DNA from: Pseudomonas furukawaii
Lineage (GTDB): Bacteria > Pseudomonadota > Gammaproteobacteria > Pseudomonadales > Pseudomonadaceae
NCBI RefSeq assembly: GCF_002355475.1
Contig: NZ_AP014862.1
Span: 2,542,001 to 2,606,000 of the forward strand
Reading direction: 5' to 3'
Length of the DNA stretch: 64,000 nucleotides
Shown: one piece after another, positions 10,402-18,564 of the stretch
Layout of the letters: each line of letters starts with the position of its first letter
Numbering within the stretch: position 1 is the stretch's first letter
The notes under the pieces: generated by a model
Database searches by the model: none
Told to the model about the DNA's origin: nothing
What the model saw: only the letters and a program-made list of their open reading frames with translations
Program-made: the position numbers and the translations under genes

Positions 10402-12078
10402 ATGACCCAGGAAATCGGCGGATTCGCCGCGCTCGGCATTCATCCCAATGTTCTGGCCGCCATCTCGGCGGTCGGCTATGAAGAGCCGTCCCCCATCCAA
10501 TCCCAGTCGATTCCGGTGATCCTCGCCGGCCACGACATGATTGGCCAGGCCCAGACCGGTACCGGCAAGACTGCAGCCTTCGCGCTGCCGATCCTGTCGC
10601 GCATCGATCCGGCCAAACGTGAGCCGCAGGCGCTGATCCTGGCACCGACCCGCGAGCTCGCACTGCAAGTCGCTACCGCTTTCGAAACCTACGCCAAGCA
10701 GATGCCCGGCCTGAACGTGATCGCCGTCTACGGCGGCGCGCCCATGGGCCCGCAGCTCAAGGCCCTGCGCCAGGGCGCCCAGGTGATCGTGGCCACTCCC
10801 GGCCGCCTGTGCGACCACCTGCGCCGTGACGAGAGGCTGCTGACCACCGTGCAGCAGCTTGTCCTGGACGAAGCGGACGAGATGCTCAAGCTCGGCTTCA
10901 TGGAAGACCTCGAAGTGATTTTCGAGGCCCTGCCGGAAAGCCGCCAGAGCGTGCTGTTCTCCGCCACCCTGCCGCCGTCGATCCGTTCGATCGCCGAGCG
11001 TCACCTGAAGAGCCCGCAGCACGTCAAGATCGCCGCCAAGACCCAGACCGTGGCGCGCATCGAACAGGCTCACCTGATGGTCCACGCCGACCAGAAGACC
11101 GCCGCCGTCCTGCGCCTGCTGGAAGTCGAGGAATTCGACGCCCTGATCGCCTTCGTGCGGACCAAGCAGGCCACGCTGGACCTGGCGAGTGCCCTGGAAG
11201 CCAAGGGCTACAAGGCCGCTGCGCTGAACGGCGACATCGCCCAGAACCAGCGCGAGCGCGTGATCGAGTCCCTGAAGGACGGTCGCCTGGACATCGTGGT
11301 CGCCACCGACGTGGCCGCCCGGGGTATCGACGTACCGCGCATCACCCACGTGTTCAACGTGGACATGCCCTACGATCCGGAATCCTATGTCCACCGTATC
11401 GGCCGTACCGGCCGTGCCGGTCGCGATGGTCGCGCGCTGCTGCTGGTGACCCCGCGCGAGCGCCGCATGCTGCAGGTGATCGAGCGTGTGACCGGCCAGA
11501 AGGTGGCCGAGGTGCGCCTGCCCAACGCCCAGCAGGTGCTGGATGCGCGCATCAAGAAGCTCACCGCCAGCATCGCCCCGCTGGTGGCGGGTGCAGAGGC
11601 CGTCTATGGCGACCTGCTGGATCGCCTGGTGGCCGATATCGGCTGCGAGCCCCGTGCCCTGGCCGCCGCCCTGCTGCAGAAGGCCACCAATGGCCAGTCC
11701 CTGAACCTGGCCGACGTGGAGCGCGAGACACCGCTGGTGCCGAACTCGCAGCCCCGCGAGCGTCGCGAGCGTGAGGGTGGCGAGCGTTCCGAGCGCGGTG
11801 AATACCGCGAGCGCCGCGCGCCCATGCCCCTGGCTGAAGGTCGCGTGCGCTGCCGTACCGCCCTGGGAACCCGCGACGGCATCGCCGCGAAGAACCTGCT
11901 GGGCGCCATCCTCAATGAGGGCGGTATCGCCCGTGAGGCCATCGGCCGCATCCAGATCCGCGAGACCTTCAGTCTGATCGAGCTGCCGGAAGAGGGCCTC
12001 GACCGCCTGCTCGGCAAGCTGAAGGACACCCGCGTGGCCGGCAAGCAGCTCAAGCTGCGCCGTTACCGCGAGGACTGA
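10402..12078 (+). CDS. deaD: DEAD-box ATP-dependent RNA helicase DeaD/CsdA
   Basis: A 558-residue cold-shock-type RNA helicase for ribosome assembly and mRNA remodelling. Motifs in order: a Q motif with PSPIQSQSIP, motif I AQTGTGKT, PTRELALQ, TPGRLCDHL, DEAD, SAT, and HRIGRTGRAGR. The C-terminus carries a DbpA-type RNA-binding domain (from about residue 485, RVRCRTALGTRDGIAAKNLLGAI) after an Arg/Glu-rich linker. The ATG at 10402 is chosen because the family starts MTQE and GAGGCAGA precedes it. It is shorter than E. coli DeaD (629), as is usual in Pseudomonas. A strong terminator follows. Confidence 0.95.
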   Translation: MTQEIGGFAALGIHPNVLAAISAVGYEEPSPIQSQSIPVILAGHDMIGQAQTGTGKTAAFALPILSRIDPAKREPQALILAPTRELALQVATAFETYAKQMPGLNVIAVYGGAPMGPQLKALRQGAQVIVATPGRLCDHLRRDERLLTTVQQLVLDEADEMLKLGFMEDLEVIFEALPESRQSVLFSATLPPSIRSIAERHLKSPQHVKIAAKTQTVARIEQAHLMVHADQKTAAVLRLLEVEEFDALIAFVRTKQATLDLASALEAKGYKAAALNGDIAQNQRERVIESLKDGRLDIVVATDVAARGIDVPRITHVFNVDMPYDPESYVHRIGRTGRAGRDGRALLLVTPRERRMLQVIERVTGQKVAEVRLPNAQQVLDARIKKLTASIAPLVAGAEAVYGDLLDRLVADIGCEPRALAAALLQKATNGQSLNLADVERETPLVPNSQPRERREREGGERSERGEYRERRAPMPLAEGRVRCRTALGTRDGIAAKNLLGAILNEGGIAREAIGRIQIRETFSLIELPEEGLDRLLGKLKDTRVAGKQLKLRRYRED

Positions 12079-12099
12079 TCGGTCCGCAGCACTACAGGA

Positions 12100-12124
12100 A
12101 AGCCCCGCTCGCGGGGCTTTTTTG
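12100..12124 (+). terminator. Rho-independent terminator of deaD
   Basis: AAGCCCCGC-TC-GCGGGGCTT hairpin followed by a T run, starting 21 nt after the deaD stop codon. Confidence 0.9.
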
Positions 12125-12149
12125 TGGGCGGCGTTCCAGCTGCCTGGGG

Positions 12150-12917
12150 TCAGTCGAAGCGATAGATGTCCATGCCCAGCGCGCCGAGGGTGAAGCCCTG
12201 GTGCACGCTCTGGAAGCGCTCGCCGGCGCCACGGGCGAAATAAAGCGGCAGCAGGTGCTCGTCACGGGGGTGGTTGCGGATGGCGTCGGGTGCCTGGCGG
12301 CGATAGTCATGCAGCGCCGCTTCGTCGTCCGCTTCCAGGCGATCCACCATCCAGTCGCGGAAGGCCTTCGCCCAGGGCGCCACGACTTCAGGGCCGGCGC
12401 GCCAGTCCAGCTCGCCCAGGTTGTGGGTGATGCTGCCGGAGCCGATCAGCAGGATGCCTTGGCGGCGCAGGTCGGCCAGCGCCCGGCCGACGCGGGTCTG
12501 GTAGGTCGGGCCGAGCCGGCTGGGCAGGGACAGTTGCAGGACCGGGATGTCCGCTGCCGGGTACATCAGTGACAGCGGTACCCAGGCGCCGTGATCGAAG
12601 GGGCGATGTGGGTCGACGTCCGCGGGCAATCCGGCGTCCGTCAGCAGCCTGGCGATGTTTCGTGCCCGTTCAGGTGCGCCGGGCGCGGGGTACTGCACCG
12701 CATAGAGCGGCGCCGGGAAGCCATGGAAGTCATGCCAGGTTTCAGGGTGGGCGCTGCCCGTGAGCAGCAGTCGGTCGCTTTCCCAGTGGGCGGAGACCAC
12801 CAGGATCGCGTCGGGACGCGGCAGGGCGTCGGCCAGGGCCCTGAGCGCCGGGCCGCTTTCGCCGGGTTCCAGGGCGAGCATCGGCGAGCCATGGGAGATG
12901 AAGAGGCTGGGTAGCAT
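12150..12917 (-). CDS. DODA-type extradiol ring-opening dioxygenase (YgiD-like)
   Basis: A 255-residue class III extradiol dioxygenase-family protein, like E. coli YgiD (4,5-DOPA dioxygenase). Visible are LFISHGSPMLALEPGESG with the first metal His, ILVVSAHWESDRLLLTG with the second, DHGAWVPLSLMYP with the active-site His, and GSGSITHNLGELDW. The cofactor in YgiD is zinc or iron. The ATG at 12917 is chosen because the family begins MLPSLFISHG; the upstream open frame has no similarity. It is divergent from tpm with 99 bp between. The substrate is unknown. Confidence 0.9.
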   Translation of the reverse strand: MLPSLFISHGSPMLALEPGESGPALRALADALPRPDAILVVSAHWESDRLLLTGSAHPETWHDFHGFPAPLYAVQYPAPGAPERARNIARLLTDAGLPADVDPHRPFDHGAWVPLSLMYPAADIPVLQLSLPSRLGPTYQTRVGRALADLRRQGILLIGSGSITHNLGELDWRAGPEVVAPWAKAFRDWMVDRLEADDEAALHDYRRQAPDAIRNHPRDEHLLPLYFARGAGERFQSVHQGFTLGALGMDIYRFD

Positions 12918-13016
12918 TCTGGAATTCCTCCGGTAGGATGCCGGCATCATCCGAGCTGGAACTATCGGTTTCCAGCATAAATAGTTGGGCAATTTGATCG
13001 AATCGATGGAGGCATC

Positions 13017-13673
13017 ATGGAGGAAAGTTTCTGGCAGGCGCGCTGGGCGGAGAACCAGATCGGTTTCCATCAGCGGGAAACCAATCCGTATCTGGAGCGC
13101 TACTGGTCGCGGCTGGGCCTGCCGGCAGGGTGCCAGGTGCTGGTCCCCTTGTGCGGCAAGAGCCTGGACCTGCTCTGGCTGGCGGGGCAGGGATATCGGG
13201 TGCTGGGCGTCGAGCTGGCGGAGCGGGCGGTGCTGGACTTCTTCGCCGAGCAGGGCCTGGAGCCCGTCGTGACCGGACAGGGGGCGCTGCGTCGCTTCAG
13301 CGCCGGCGAGATCGAGATCCTCCAGGGTGACTTCTTCGCCCTGGAGCCCGCCGATGTGGCGGACTGCCGTGCGCTCTACGACCGCGCCGCGATCATCGCG
13401 CTGCCGCCGGCCATGCGCCGGGACTACGTGGCGCACCTGGCGCGCATCCTGCCCCGCCCCTGCGATGGCCTGATGGTGACCCTGGACTACGAGCAGGCGC
13501 GTCTGGACGGCCCGCCGTTCTCGGTGCCCGAGGCGGAGGTGCGCGAGCGCCTCGAGGGGAGCTGGGAGGTGGAGTTGCTGGAGCGTTGCGATGTGCTGGA
13601 GAAGAACTGGAAGTTCGCTTCCCGCGGGCTGGACAGCCTGCATGAGCCGGCGTTCCGCCTGCATCGGAAGTAG
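13017..13673 (+). CDS. tpm: Thiopurine S-methyltransferase
   Basis: A 218-residue SAM-dependent TPMT. It starts with the family signature [20 protein letters not shown], followed by [29 protein letters not shown] (SAM-binding) and [16 protein letters not shown]. In Pseudomonas, TPMTs methylate thiopurines and confer tolerance to selenite and tellurite by volatilisation. Length equals the usual bacterial enzyme (about 218). It is a single gene, divergent from the dioxygenase. Confidence 0.96.
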   Translation: MEESFWQARWAENQIGFHQRETNPYLERYWSRLGLPAGCQVLVPLCGKSLDLLWLAGQGYRVLGVELAERAVLDFFAEQGLEPVVTGQGALRRFSAGEIEILQGDFFALEPADVADCRALYDRAAIIALPPAMRRDYVAHLARILPRPCDGLMVTLDYEQARLDGPPFSVPEAEVRERLEGSWEVELLERCDVLEKNWKFASRGLDSLHEPAFRLHRK

Positions 13674-14305
13674 GGGGATCGGTGTAGGGATGCAGGGTGC
13701 GCCGTGCGCATAAGGGCCCCTGCGGGACAAAAAAGGTTCATCGCGGATTATCGGGGAATTCCTGTTCACACTGGATCGGCGATTGTGCGTGGCGCCCTGA
13801 CCAACTCCCAGTCTGCGGATACCACCCTCTCCCCCGCCCCTCTCCCAGAAGAGGAGAGGGGTGACTCGCGCCGGCAGGGGACAAGTCATCCTGCTGCCCA
13901 AACCGATCTGAAACCAGGCGAAGAAGATGACGCCGCGCGAAGTGCCCCGTCAGGAGGCCGAGCGGATTCGTCGTGCAGGGGGACGAGCGGCATGGATGCC
14001 GCGAGAGGCGTGTGGGGCCATGGATGGCCCCTCGCGCCGTTCCCCCGGAGCGACGATGCAGCGAGGGGACCCGGCGAAGCCGGGCCGGATGCAGGGGCAA
14101 GCCATTTGGTTCCTTTCGGCGATTGAGAAAGGGACTCGCCCGGGAGGGCGAAACAGCAACTCGCAGCCTGCGCGGAAATGAGCCGAGCCCCCACAAAACC
14201 TGACACCGGTTCGACAATCCGGCTTGAGCAAGTCCCTTCCCCGATAATCTGCGAAAAACCCAAAAAAAGGGCGGCCAATGGGCCGCCCGAGCAGTGTGAG
14301 TCGTA
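13674..14305. other. 632-bp non-coding gap between tpm and htpX
   Basis: No credible gene; the open frames here are low-complexity. It holds a C/T-rich hairpin region (CCTCTCCC...GAGAGGGG near 13838-13862) and a structured repeat-like segment (see 13980-14160). The htpX 3' end lies just beyond. Confidence 0.6.
13980..14160. repeat. Structured repeat-like intergenic element with GG-capped hairpins
   Basis: Three compact inverted repeats follow each other: CGGCAT-GG-ATGCCG (13988-14001), GGGGCCAT-GG-ATGGCCCC (14014-14031) and CCCGGC-GAA-GCCGGG (14070-14084). A segment reading GGGACTCGCCCGGGAGGGCG lies downstream. The arrangement resembles interspersed intergenic sequence recalled from other Pseudomonas genomes, but no second copy is in this window, so repeat status is inferred. 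Confidence 0.4.
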
Positions 14306-15178
14306 TCAGCCGCGACGGCGCAGGGCTTCGATGCGGTCTTCCAGCGGCGGGTGGCTCATCAGCAGGCCGGCGAGGCCGTGCTTCAGGCCGCCGTTGATGC
14401 CGAAGGCGGTCAGGCTGTCGGGCATCTGCACCGGTACGCCTTGCTCGGCGCGCAGGCGCTGCAGGGCACCGATCATCGCGCCGGTGCCGGCCAGTTGGGC
14501 GCCGGCTTCGTCAGCGCGATACTCGCGGCGGCGGGAGAACCACATCACGATGATGCTGGCCAGGATGCCCAGGACCAGTTCGGCGAAGATGGTGGCGATG
14601 AAATAGCCGATACCCGGGCCTTCTTCGTTCTTGAGGATCACCTTGTCGACGAAGTTGCCGAAGATGCGGGCGAAGAACATCACGAAGGTGTTCACCACGC
14701 CCTGTATCAGGGCCAGGGTCACCATGTCGCCGTTGGCCACGTGGCCGATTTCGTGGGCCAGCACGGCCTTCACTTCATCCGGGGAGAAGCGTTCCAGCAG
14801 GCCCTGGCTCACGGCCACGAGGGCATCGTTCTTGTTCCAGCCGGTGGCGAAGGCGTTGGCCTCGTAGGCCGGGAAGATGCCCACTTCCGGCATCTTGATG
14901 CCGGCTTCGCGGGACAGTTGCTCGACGGTCTGCAGCAGCCACTGTTCGTGGCGGGTGCGCGGCTGGGTGATGATCTCGGTGCCGGTGCTCATCTTCGCCA
15001 TCCACTTGGAGATGAACAGCGAGACCAGGGAGCCGGCGAAGCCGAAGACGGCGCAGAACACCAGCAGGCTGCCGTAGTTCTGGCCGGTGAAGCGATCGAC
15101 CCCCAGCAGTTTCAGGGTGATGCTGGCAATCACCAGGACTGCGAGGTTTGTGGCCAGGAACAACAGGATGCGCATCAT
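14306..15178 (-). CDS. htpX: Membrane zinc metalloprotease HtpX
   Basis: A 290-residue inner-membrane M48B protease that degrades misfolded membrane proteins. N-terminal transmembrane helices are at about residues 3-25 and 36-57. The zinc-binding HEIGH is at 142-146, the further family motif [13 protein letters not shown] supplies the third ligand, and two hydrophobic segments lie between. The start [15 protein letters not shown] matches E. coli HtpX (MMRIALFLLTNLAVM); the second ATG is at 15175. HtpX is normally controlled by envelope stress. No sensor gene is adjacent. Confidence 0.96.
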   Translation of the reverse strand: MMRILLFLATNLAVLVIASITLKLLGVDRFTGQNYGSLLVFCAVFGFAGSLVSLFISKWMAKMSTGTEIITQPRTRHEQWLLQTVEQLSREAGIKMPEVGIFPAYEANAFATGWNKNDALVAVSQGLLERFSPDEVKAVLAHEIGHVANGDMVTLALIQGVVNTFVMFFARIFGNFVDKVILKNEEGPGIGYFIATIFAELVLGILASIIVMWFSRRREYRADEAGAQLAGTGAMIGALQRLRAEQGVPVQMPDSLTAFGINGGLKHGLAGLLMSHPPLEDRIEALRRRG

Positions 15179-15265
15179 GATTGGAACGGTCTCCTCACGG
15201 GGAATGCGGTTTGCTATGCGGGGGTATATAAGGGGCGGCCCAGAGGTATTCAACCTGGGACTATT

Positions 15266-15718
15266 TCAATCTATGTCGCCTGATCGGTCCGACTCGCTTT
15301 CGAAGACTAGCCGAGTCAGTCGGACCAGGCGTTCGCTGTCGGATTGCTCCAGTGCCTCCCGCAGTTGCTGCGCGAGGCTGGCACGTACGCGCAGGATGCT
15401 GGGGGGCAGGGTCTCGGCATCGGCGAGCAGGCCGGGGAAGGCCCGGGACAGCCGCAGAAAGCCCTTCTCGGTGAGTACGGCCTGGTCCAGCCCCTCGAAG
15501 TGGAAGGTGCTGTCGAAGCGCAGGTAACCTTCGTCGGCGAGCCAGAGGAGGGCCGCCAGGCAGCTCTCATGGCGCTTGCTGGGCAGCCCGAACTCATCCG
15601 GCTCGGATGGACCTGTCAGGTCTTCCACATAGAGGGCGCTGCGCCGGGGGAAGACCTGGTAGAGAAACAGCAGGCCGGTGGCGCAGTCCCGATAGAAGTC
15701 GTCGATCTGGAGGTCCAT
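15266..15718 (-). CDS. Conserved hypothetical protein next to alaA
   Basis: A 150-residue acidic soluble protein, not recognised. It starts MDLQIDDFYRDCATGLLFLYQVFPRR and contains CLAALLWLADEGYLRFDSTFHFEGLDQAVLTEKGFLRL, which resembles a winged-helix-like fold (a helix, then a recognition-like segment with beta hairpin, then TEKG as in many winged helices). The C-terminal half is helical. It follows alaA by 7 bp on the same strand, so it is probably co-transcribed. A protein at the equivalent place in P. aeruginosa (about PA2829) is recalled as hypothetical. Confidence 0.75.
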   Translation of the reverse strand: MDLQIDDFYRDCATGLLFLYQVFPRRSALYVEDLTGPSEPDEFGLPSKRHESCLAALLWLADEGYLRFDSTFHFEGLDQAVLTEKGFLRLSRAFPGLLADAETLPPSILRVRASLAQQLREALEQSDSERLVRLTRLVFESESDRSGDID

Positions 15719-15725
15719 GGCGCCG

Positions 15726-16937
15726 TTACTGGCGGTACGACTTGAGGAAGTTGCCGATGCGGCCGATGGCCTGCTCCAGGTCGTCGACGCGGGGCAGGGT
15801 GACCACGCGGAAGTGGTCCGGCCAGGGCCAGTTGAAGGCGGTGCCCTGGACGATCAGCAATTTCTCGGAGAGCAGCAGGTCGAGGACGAACTTCTCGTCG
15901 TTGTGGATCGGGCAGACCTTGGGATCGATCTTCGGGAAGGCGTAGAGCGCGCCCATGGGCTTCACGCAGCTGACGCCGGGAATGTCGTTGAGCAGTTCCC
16001 AGGCGCGGTTGCGCTGTTCCAGCAGGCGACCGTTGGGCAGGACCAGGTCGTTGATGCTCTGGTAGCCGCCCAGGGCGGTCTGGATGGCGTGCTGGCTCGG
16101 CACGTTGGCGCACAGGCGCATGTTGGCGAGGATGTCCAGGCCTTCGATGTAGCTCTGGGCCTTGTGCTTGGGACCGGAGATGGCCACCCAGCCGGAGCGG
16201 AAGCCGGCCACGCGGTAGGACTTGGAGAGGCCGTTGAAGGTCAGGCAGAGGACATCCGGCGCCAGGGACGCGGTGGAGATGTGCTGGGCCTCGTCGTAGA
16301 GGATCTTGTCGTAGATCTCGTCGGAGAAGAGCACCAGGTTGTGCTGGCGCGCCAGTTCGACGATGTCCAGCAGCACCTCGCGGGAGTACACCGCGCCGGT
16401 GGGGTTGTTCGGGTTGATCAGCACCAGGGCCTTGGTGTTCGGGGTGATCTTGGCCTTCATGTCGGCGATGTCCGGGAACCAGCCGGCCTGCTCGTCGCAC
16501 AGGTAGTGCACCGGCTTGCCGCCGCCCAGGGCCACCGAGGCGGTCCACAGCGGGTAGTCGGGGGCCGGGATCAGCACTTCATCGCCATTGTTGAGCAGGG
16601 CCTGCATGGCCATCACGATCAGCTCGGACACGCCGTTGCCGAGGTAGATGTCCTCGATGCCGACGCCTTCCACCTGCTTCTGCTGGTAATACTGCATCAC
16701 CGCCTTGCGGGCGCTGAACAGGCCCTTGGAGTCGCTGTAGCCCTGGGCGGTGGGCAGGTTGCGGATCACGTCCTGGAGGATTTCCTCCGGGGCTTCGAAA
16801 CCGAACGGCGCCGGGTTGCCGATGTTCAGCTTGAGGATGCGATGGCCTTCCTCTTCCAGGCGTTTGGCGTGCTTGAGCACCGGTCCGCGGATGTCATAGC
16901 AGACGTTGGCGAGCTTGTTCGATTTGCTGACCTGCAT
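15726..16937 (-). CDS. alaA: Glutamate-pyruvate (alanine) aminotransferase AlaA-like
   Basis: A 403-residue class I/II PLP aminotransferase, very close in pattern to E. coli AlaA: LENVCYDIRGPVLK-like start (LANVCYDIRGPVLKHAKRLE), NIGNPAPFGFEAPEEIL, NPNNPTGAVYSREVL, and the PLP-lysine segment LTFNGLSKSYRVAGFRSGW. The C-terminus has VQGTAFNWPWPDHFRVVTLPRVDDLEQA. It makes alanine from pyruvate and glutamate. It is divergent from msrB with a 173-bp promoter region. Confidence 0.94.
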   Translation of the reverse strand: MQVSKSNKLANVCYDIRGPVLKHAKRLEEEGHRILKLNIGNPAPFGFEAPEEILQDVIRNLPTAQGYSDSKGLFSARKAVMQYYQQKQVEGVGIEDIYLGNGVSELIVMAMQALLNNGDEVLIPAPDYPLWTASVALGGGKPVHYLCDEQAGWFPDIADMKAKITPNTKALVLINPNNPTGAVYSREVLLDIVELARQHNLVLFSDEIYDKILYDEAQHISTASLAPDVLCLTFNGLSKSYRVAGFRSGWVAISGPKHKAQSYIEGLDILANMRLCANVPSQHAIQTALGGYQSINDLVLPNGRLLEQRNRAWELLNDIPGVSCVKPMGALYAFPKIDPKVCPIHNDEKFVLDLLLSEKLLIVQGTAFNWPWPDHFRVVTLPRVDDLEQAIGRIGNFLKSYRQ

Positions 16938-17110
16938 GATGCGTGGATGTCCCGAGATGGAAAGGTCGCGCGGGGCGACGGGGATCGATGCGCCTTGGCA
17001 GCCTGTAACGCCGCTGCCAGACTGGCGTCTGATGAAGCGCGCATGATACGTGCGGCCTGATGACCCGAAAAGGTCGGGACCGGGCTTTTTTACCCCTTGC
17101 GAGGACTGTC

Positions 17111-17503
17111 ATGGACAAGCTTGAGAAACCCCTGGAAAGCTGGCGCGAGGAACTCTCCGAGGACCAGTTCCATGTCTGCCGCCTGGGCGGGACGGAGCGC
17201 GCCTTCACCGGCGAGTACTACGCCACCAAGACCCCCGGAATCTACCACTGCGCCTGTTGCGGCGAGGCGCTGTTCGATTCCGATGCCAAGTACGACTCCG
17301 GCAGTGGCTGGCCCAGCTACTTCCAGCCGGTGAACGGCGAGGTGATCCGCGAGCTGGAGGATTTCAGCCACGGCATGCACCGCATCGAGGTGCGGTGCGC
17401 CCGGTGCGACGCCCATCTGGGGCATGTGTTTCCCGACGGGCCGCGTCCCACGGGGCTGCGTTATTGCATCAACTCGGTGTCGCTGAAGCTGCAGCCGCGC
17501 TGA
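17111..17503 (+). CDS. msrB: Peptide methionine (R)-S-oxide reductase MsrB
   Basis: A 130-residue MsrB that reduces methionine-R-sulfoxide in proteins. Zinc Cys pairs are CxxC at 47-50 ([10 protein letters not shown]) and at 96-99 ([13 protein letters not shown]). The catalytic Cys is 119 in [11 protein letters not shown]. The ATG at 17111 matches the family start, and an upstream in-frame ATG at 17060 lacks family similarity. It heads a redox block: gpx and ospR follow on the same strand. Confidence 0.96.
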   Translation: MDKLEKPLESWREELSEDQFHVCRLGGTERAFTGEYYATKTPGIYHCACCGEALFDSDAKYDSGSGWPSYFQPVNGEVIRELEDFSHGMHRIEVRCARCDAHLGHVFPDGPRPTGLRYCINSVSLKLQPR

Positions 17504-17550
17504 AGGCAGGGGCTCGCCACGAGGGCGGGCCCTTTTTCGGAGGAAATGAA

Positions 17551-17560
17551 TTGCGTGCAA
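17551..17560. promoter_or_regulatory. Candidate OspR/OhrR-type operator upstream of gpx
   Basis: TTGCGTGCAA lies in an AT-rich stretch 54 nt before the gpx start and matches the TTGYGYGCAA form of the boxes near 1062 and 1110. It is flanked by AATTTAATTGC, which adds further dyad symmetry. OspR is known to be autoregulated with gpx in P. aeruginosa; this site is inferred. Confidence 0.45.
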
Positions 17561-17614
17561 TTTAATTGCTAGCTATTTTTATCCGGTCATCCCACTCCTG
17601 ACCGGACCTTTCCC

Positions 17615-18096
<482 letters not shown>

Positions 18097-18100
<4 letters not shown>

Positions 18101-18564
18101 GCACGCCCAGGATCGAACCCGAGCTGCTGCTGGACAACCAGCTCTGCTTCAAGCTCTACGCCGCTTCCCGGGCGGTGATCCGTGGCTATCGGCCGCTTCT
18201 CGAGTCCCTGGGACTGACCTACCCGCAGTATCTGGTCATGCTGGTGCTCTGGGAGTGGCACGCCCGGCCGCCGGAGCTGCCTTCGGTGAAAGCCCTGGGT
18301 GAGCGCCTGCAGCTGGACTCGGGCACCCTCACGCCCTTGCTCAAGCGCCTGGAGCACCTGGGGCTGGTTCGGCGTCAGCGCGCGGCCCACGACGAGCGCG
18401 AGGTCCACCTGGCGCTGACGGAGGCGGGAGCCGCCCTGCGCGAAGAGGTGATTCCGCTGCGTAACGAGCTGATCTGCCGCAGCGGTCTGGACCTCAATGA
18501 GATGGGCGAGTTGCGGGCACGTCTGGCTGAGTTGCTGGGTCAGATCACGGGGTTGCCTGGGTAG
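18097..18564 (+). CDS. ospR: MarR/OhrR-family oxidative stress regulator OspR
   Basis: A 155-residue two-Cys MarR repressor. Cys17 lies in [15 protein letters not shown] and Cys127 in [10 protein letters not shown]. The 110-residue spacing is that recalled for OspR of P. aeruginosa (24 and 134), where oxidation derepresses gpx and affects pigment and virulence. The start at 18097 overlaps the gpx stop by 4 nt. The 3' end overlaps the convergent sagS by 20 bp. It is a paralogue of the regulator at 1174-1620. Confidence 0.92.
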
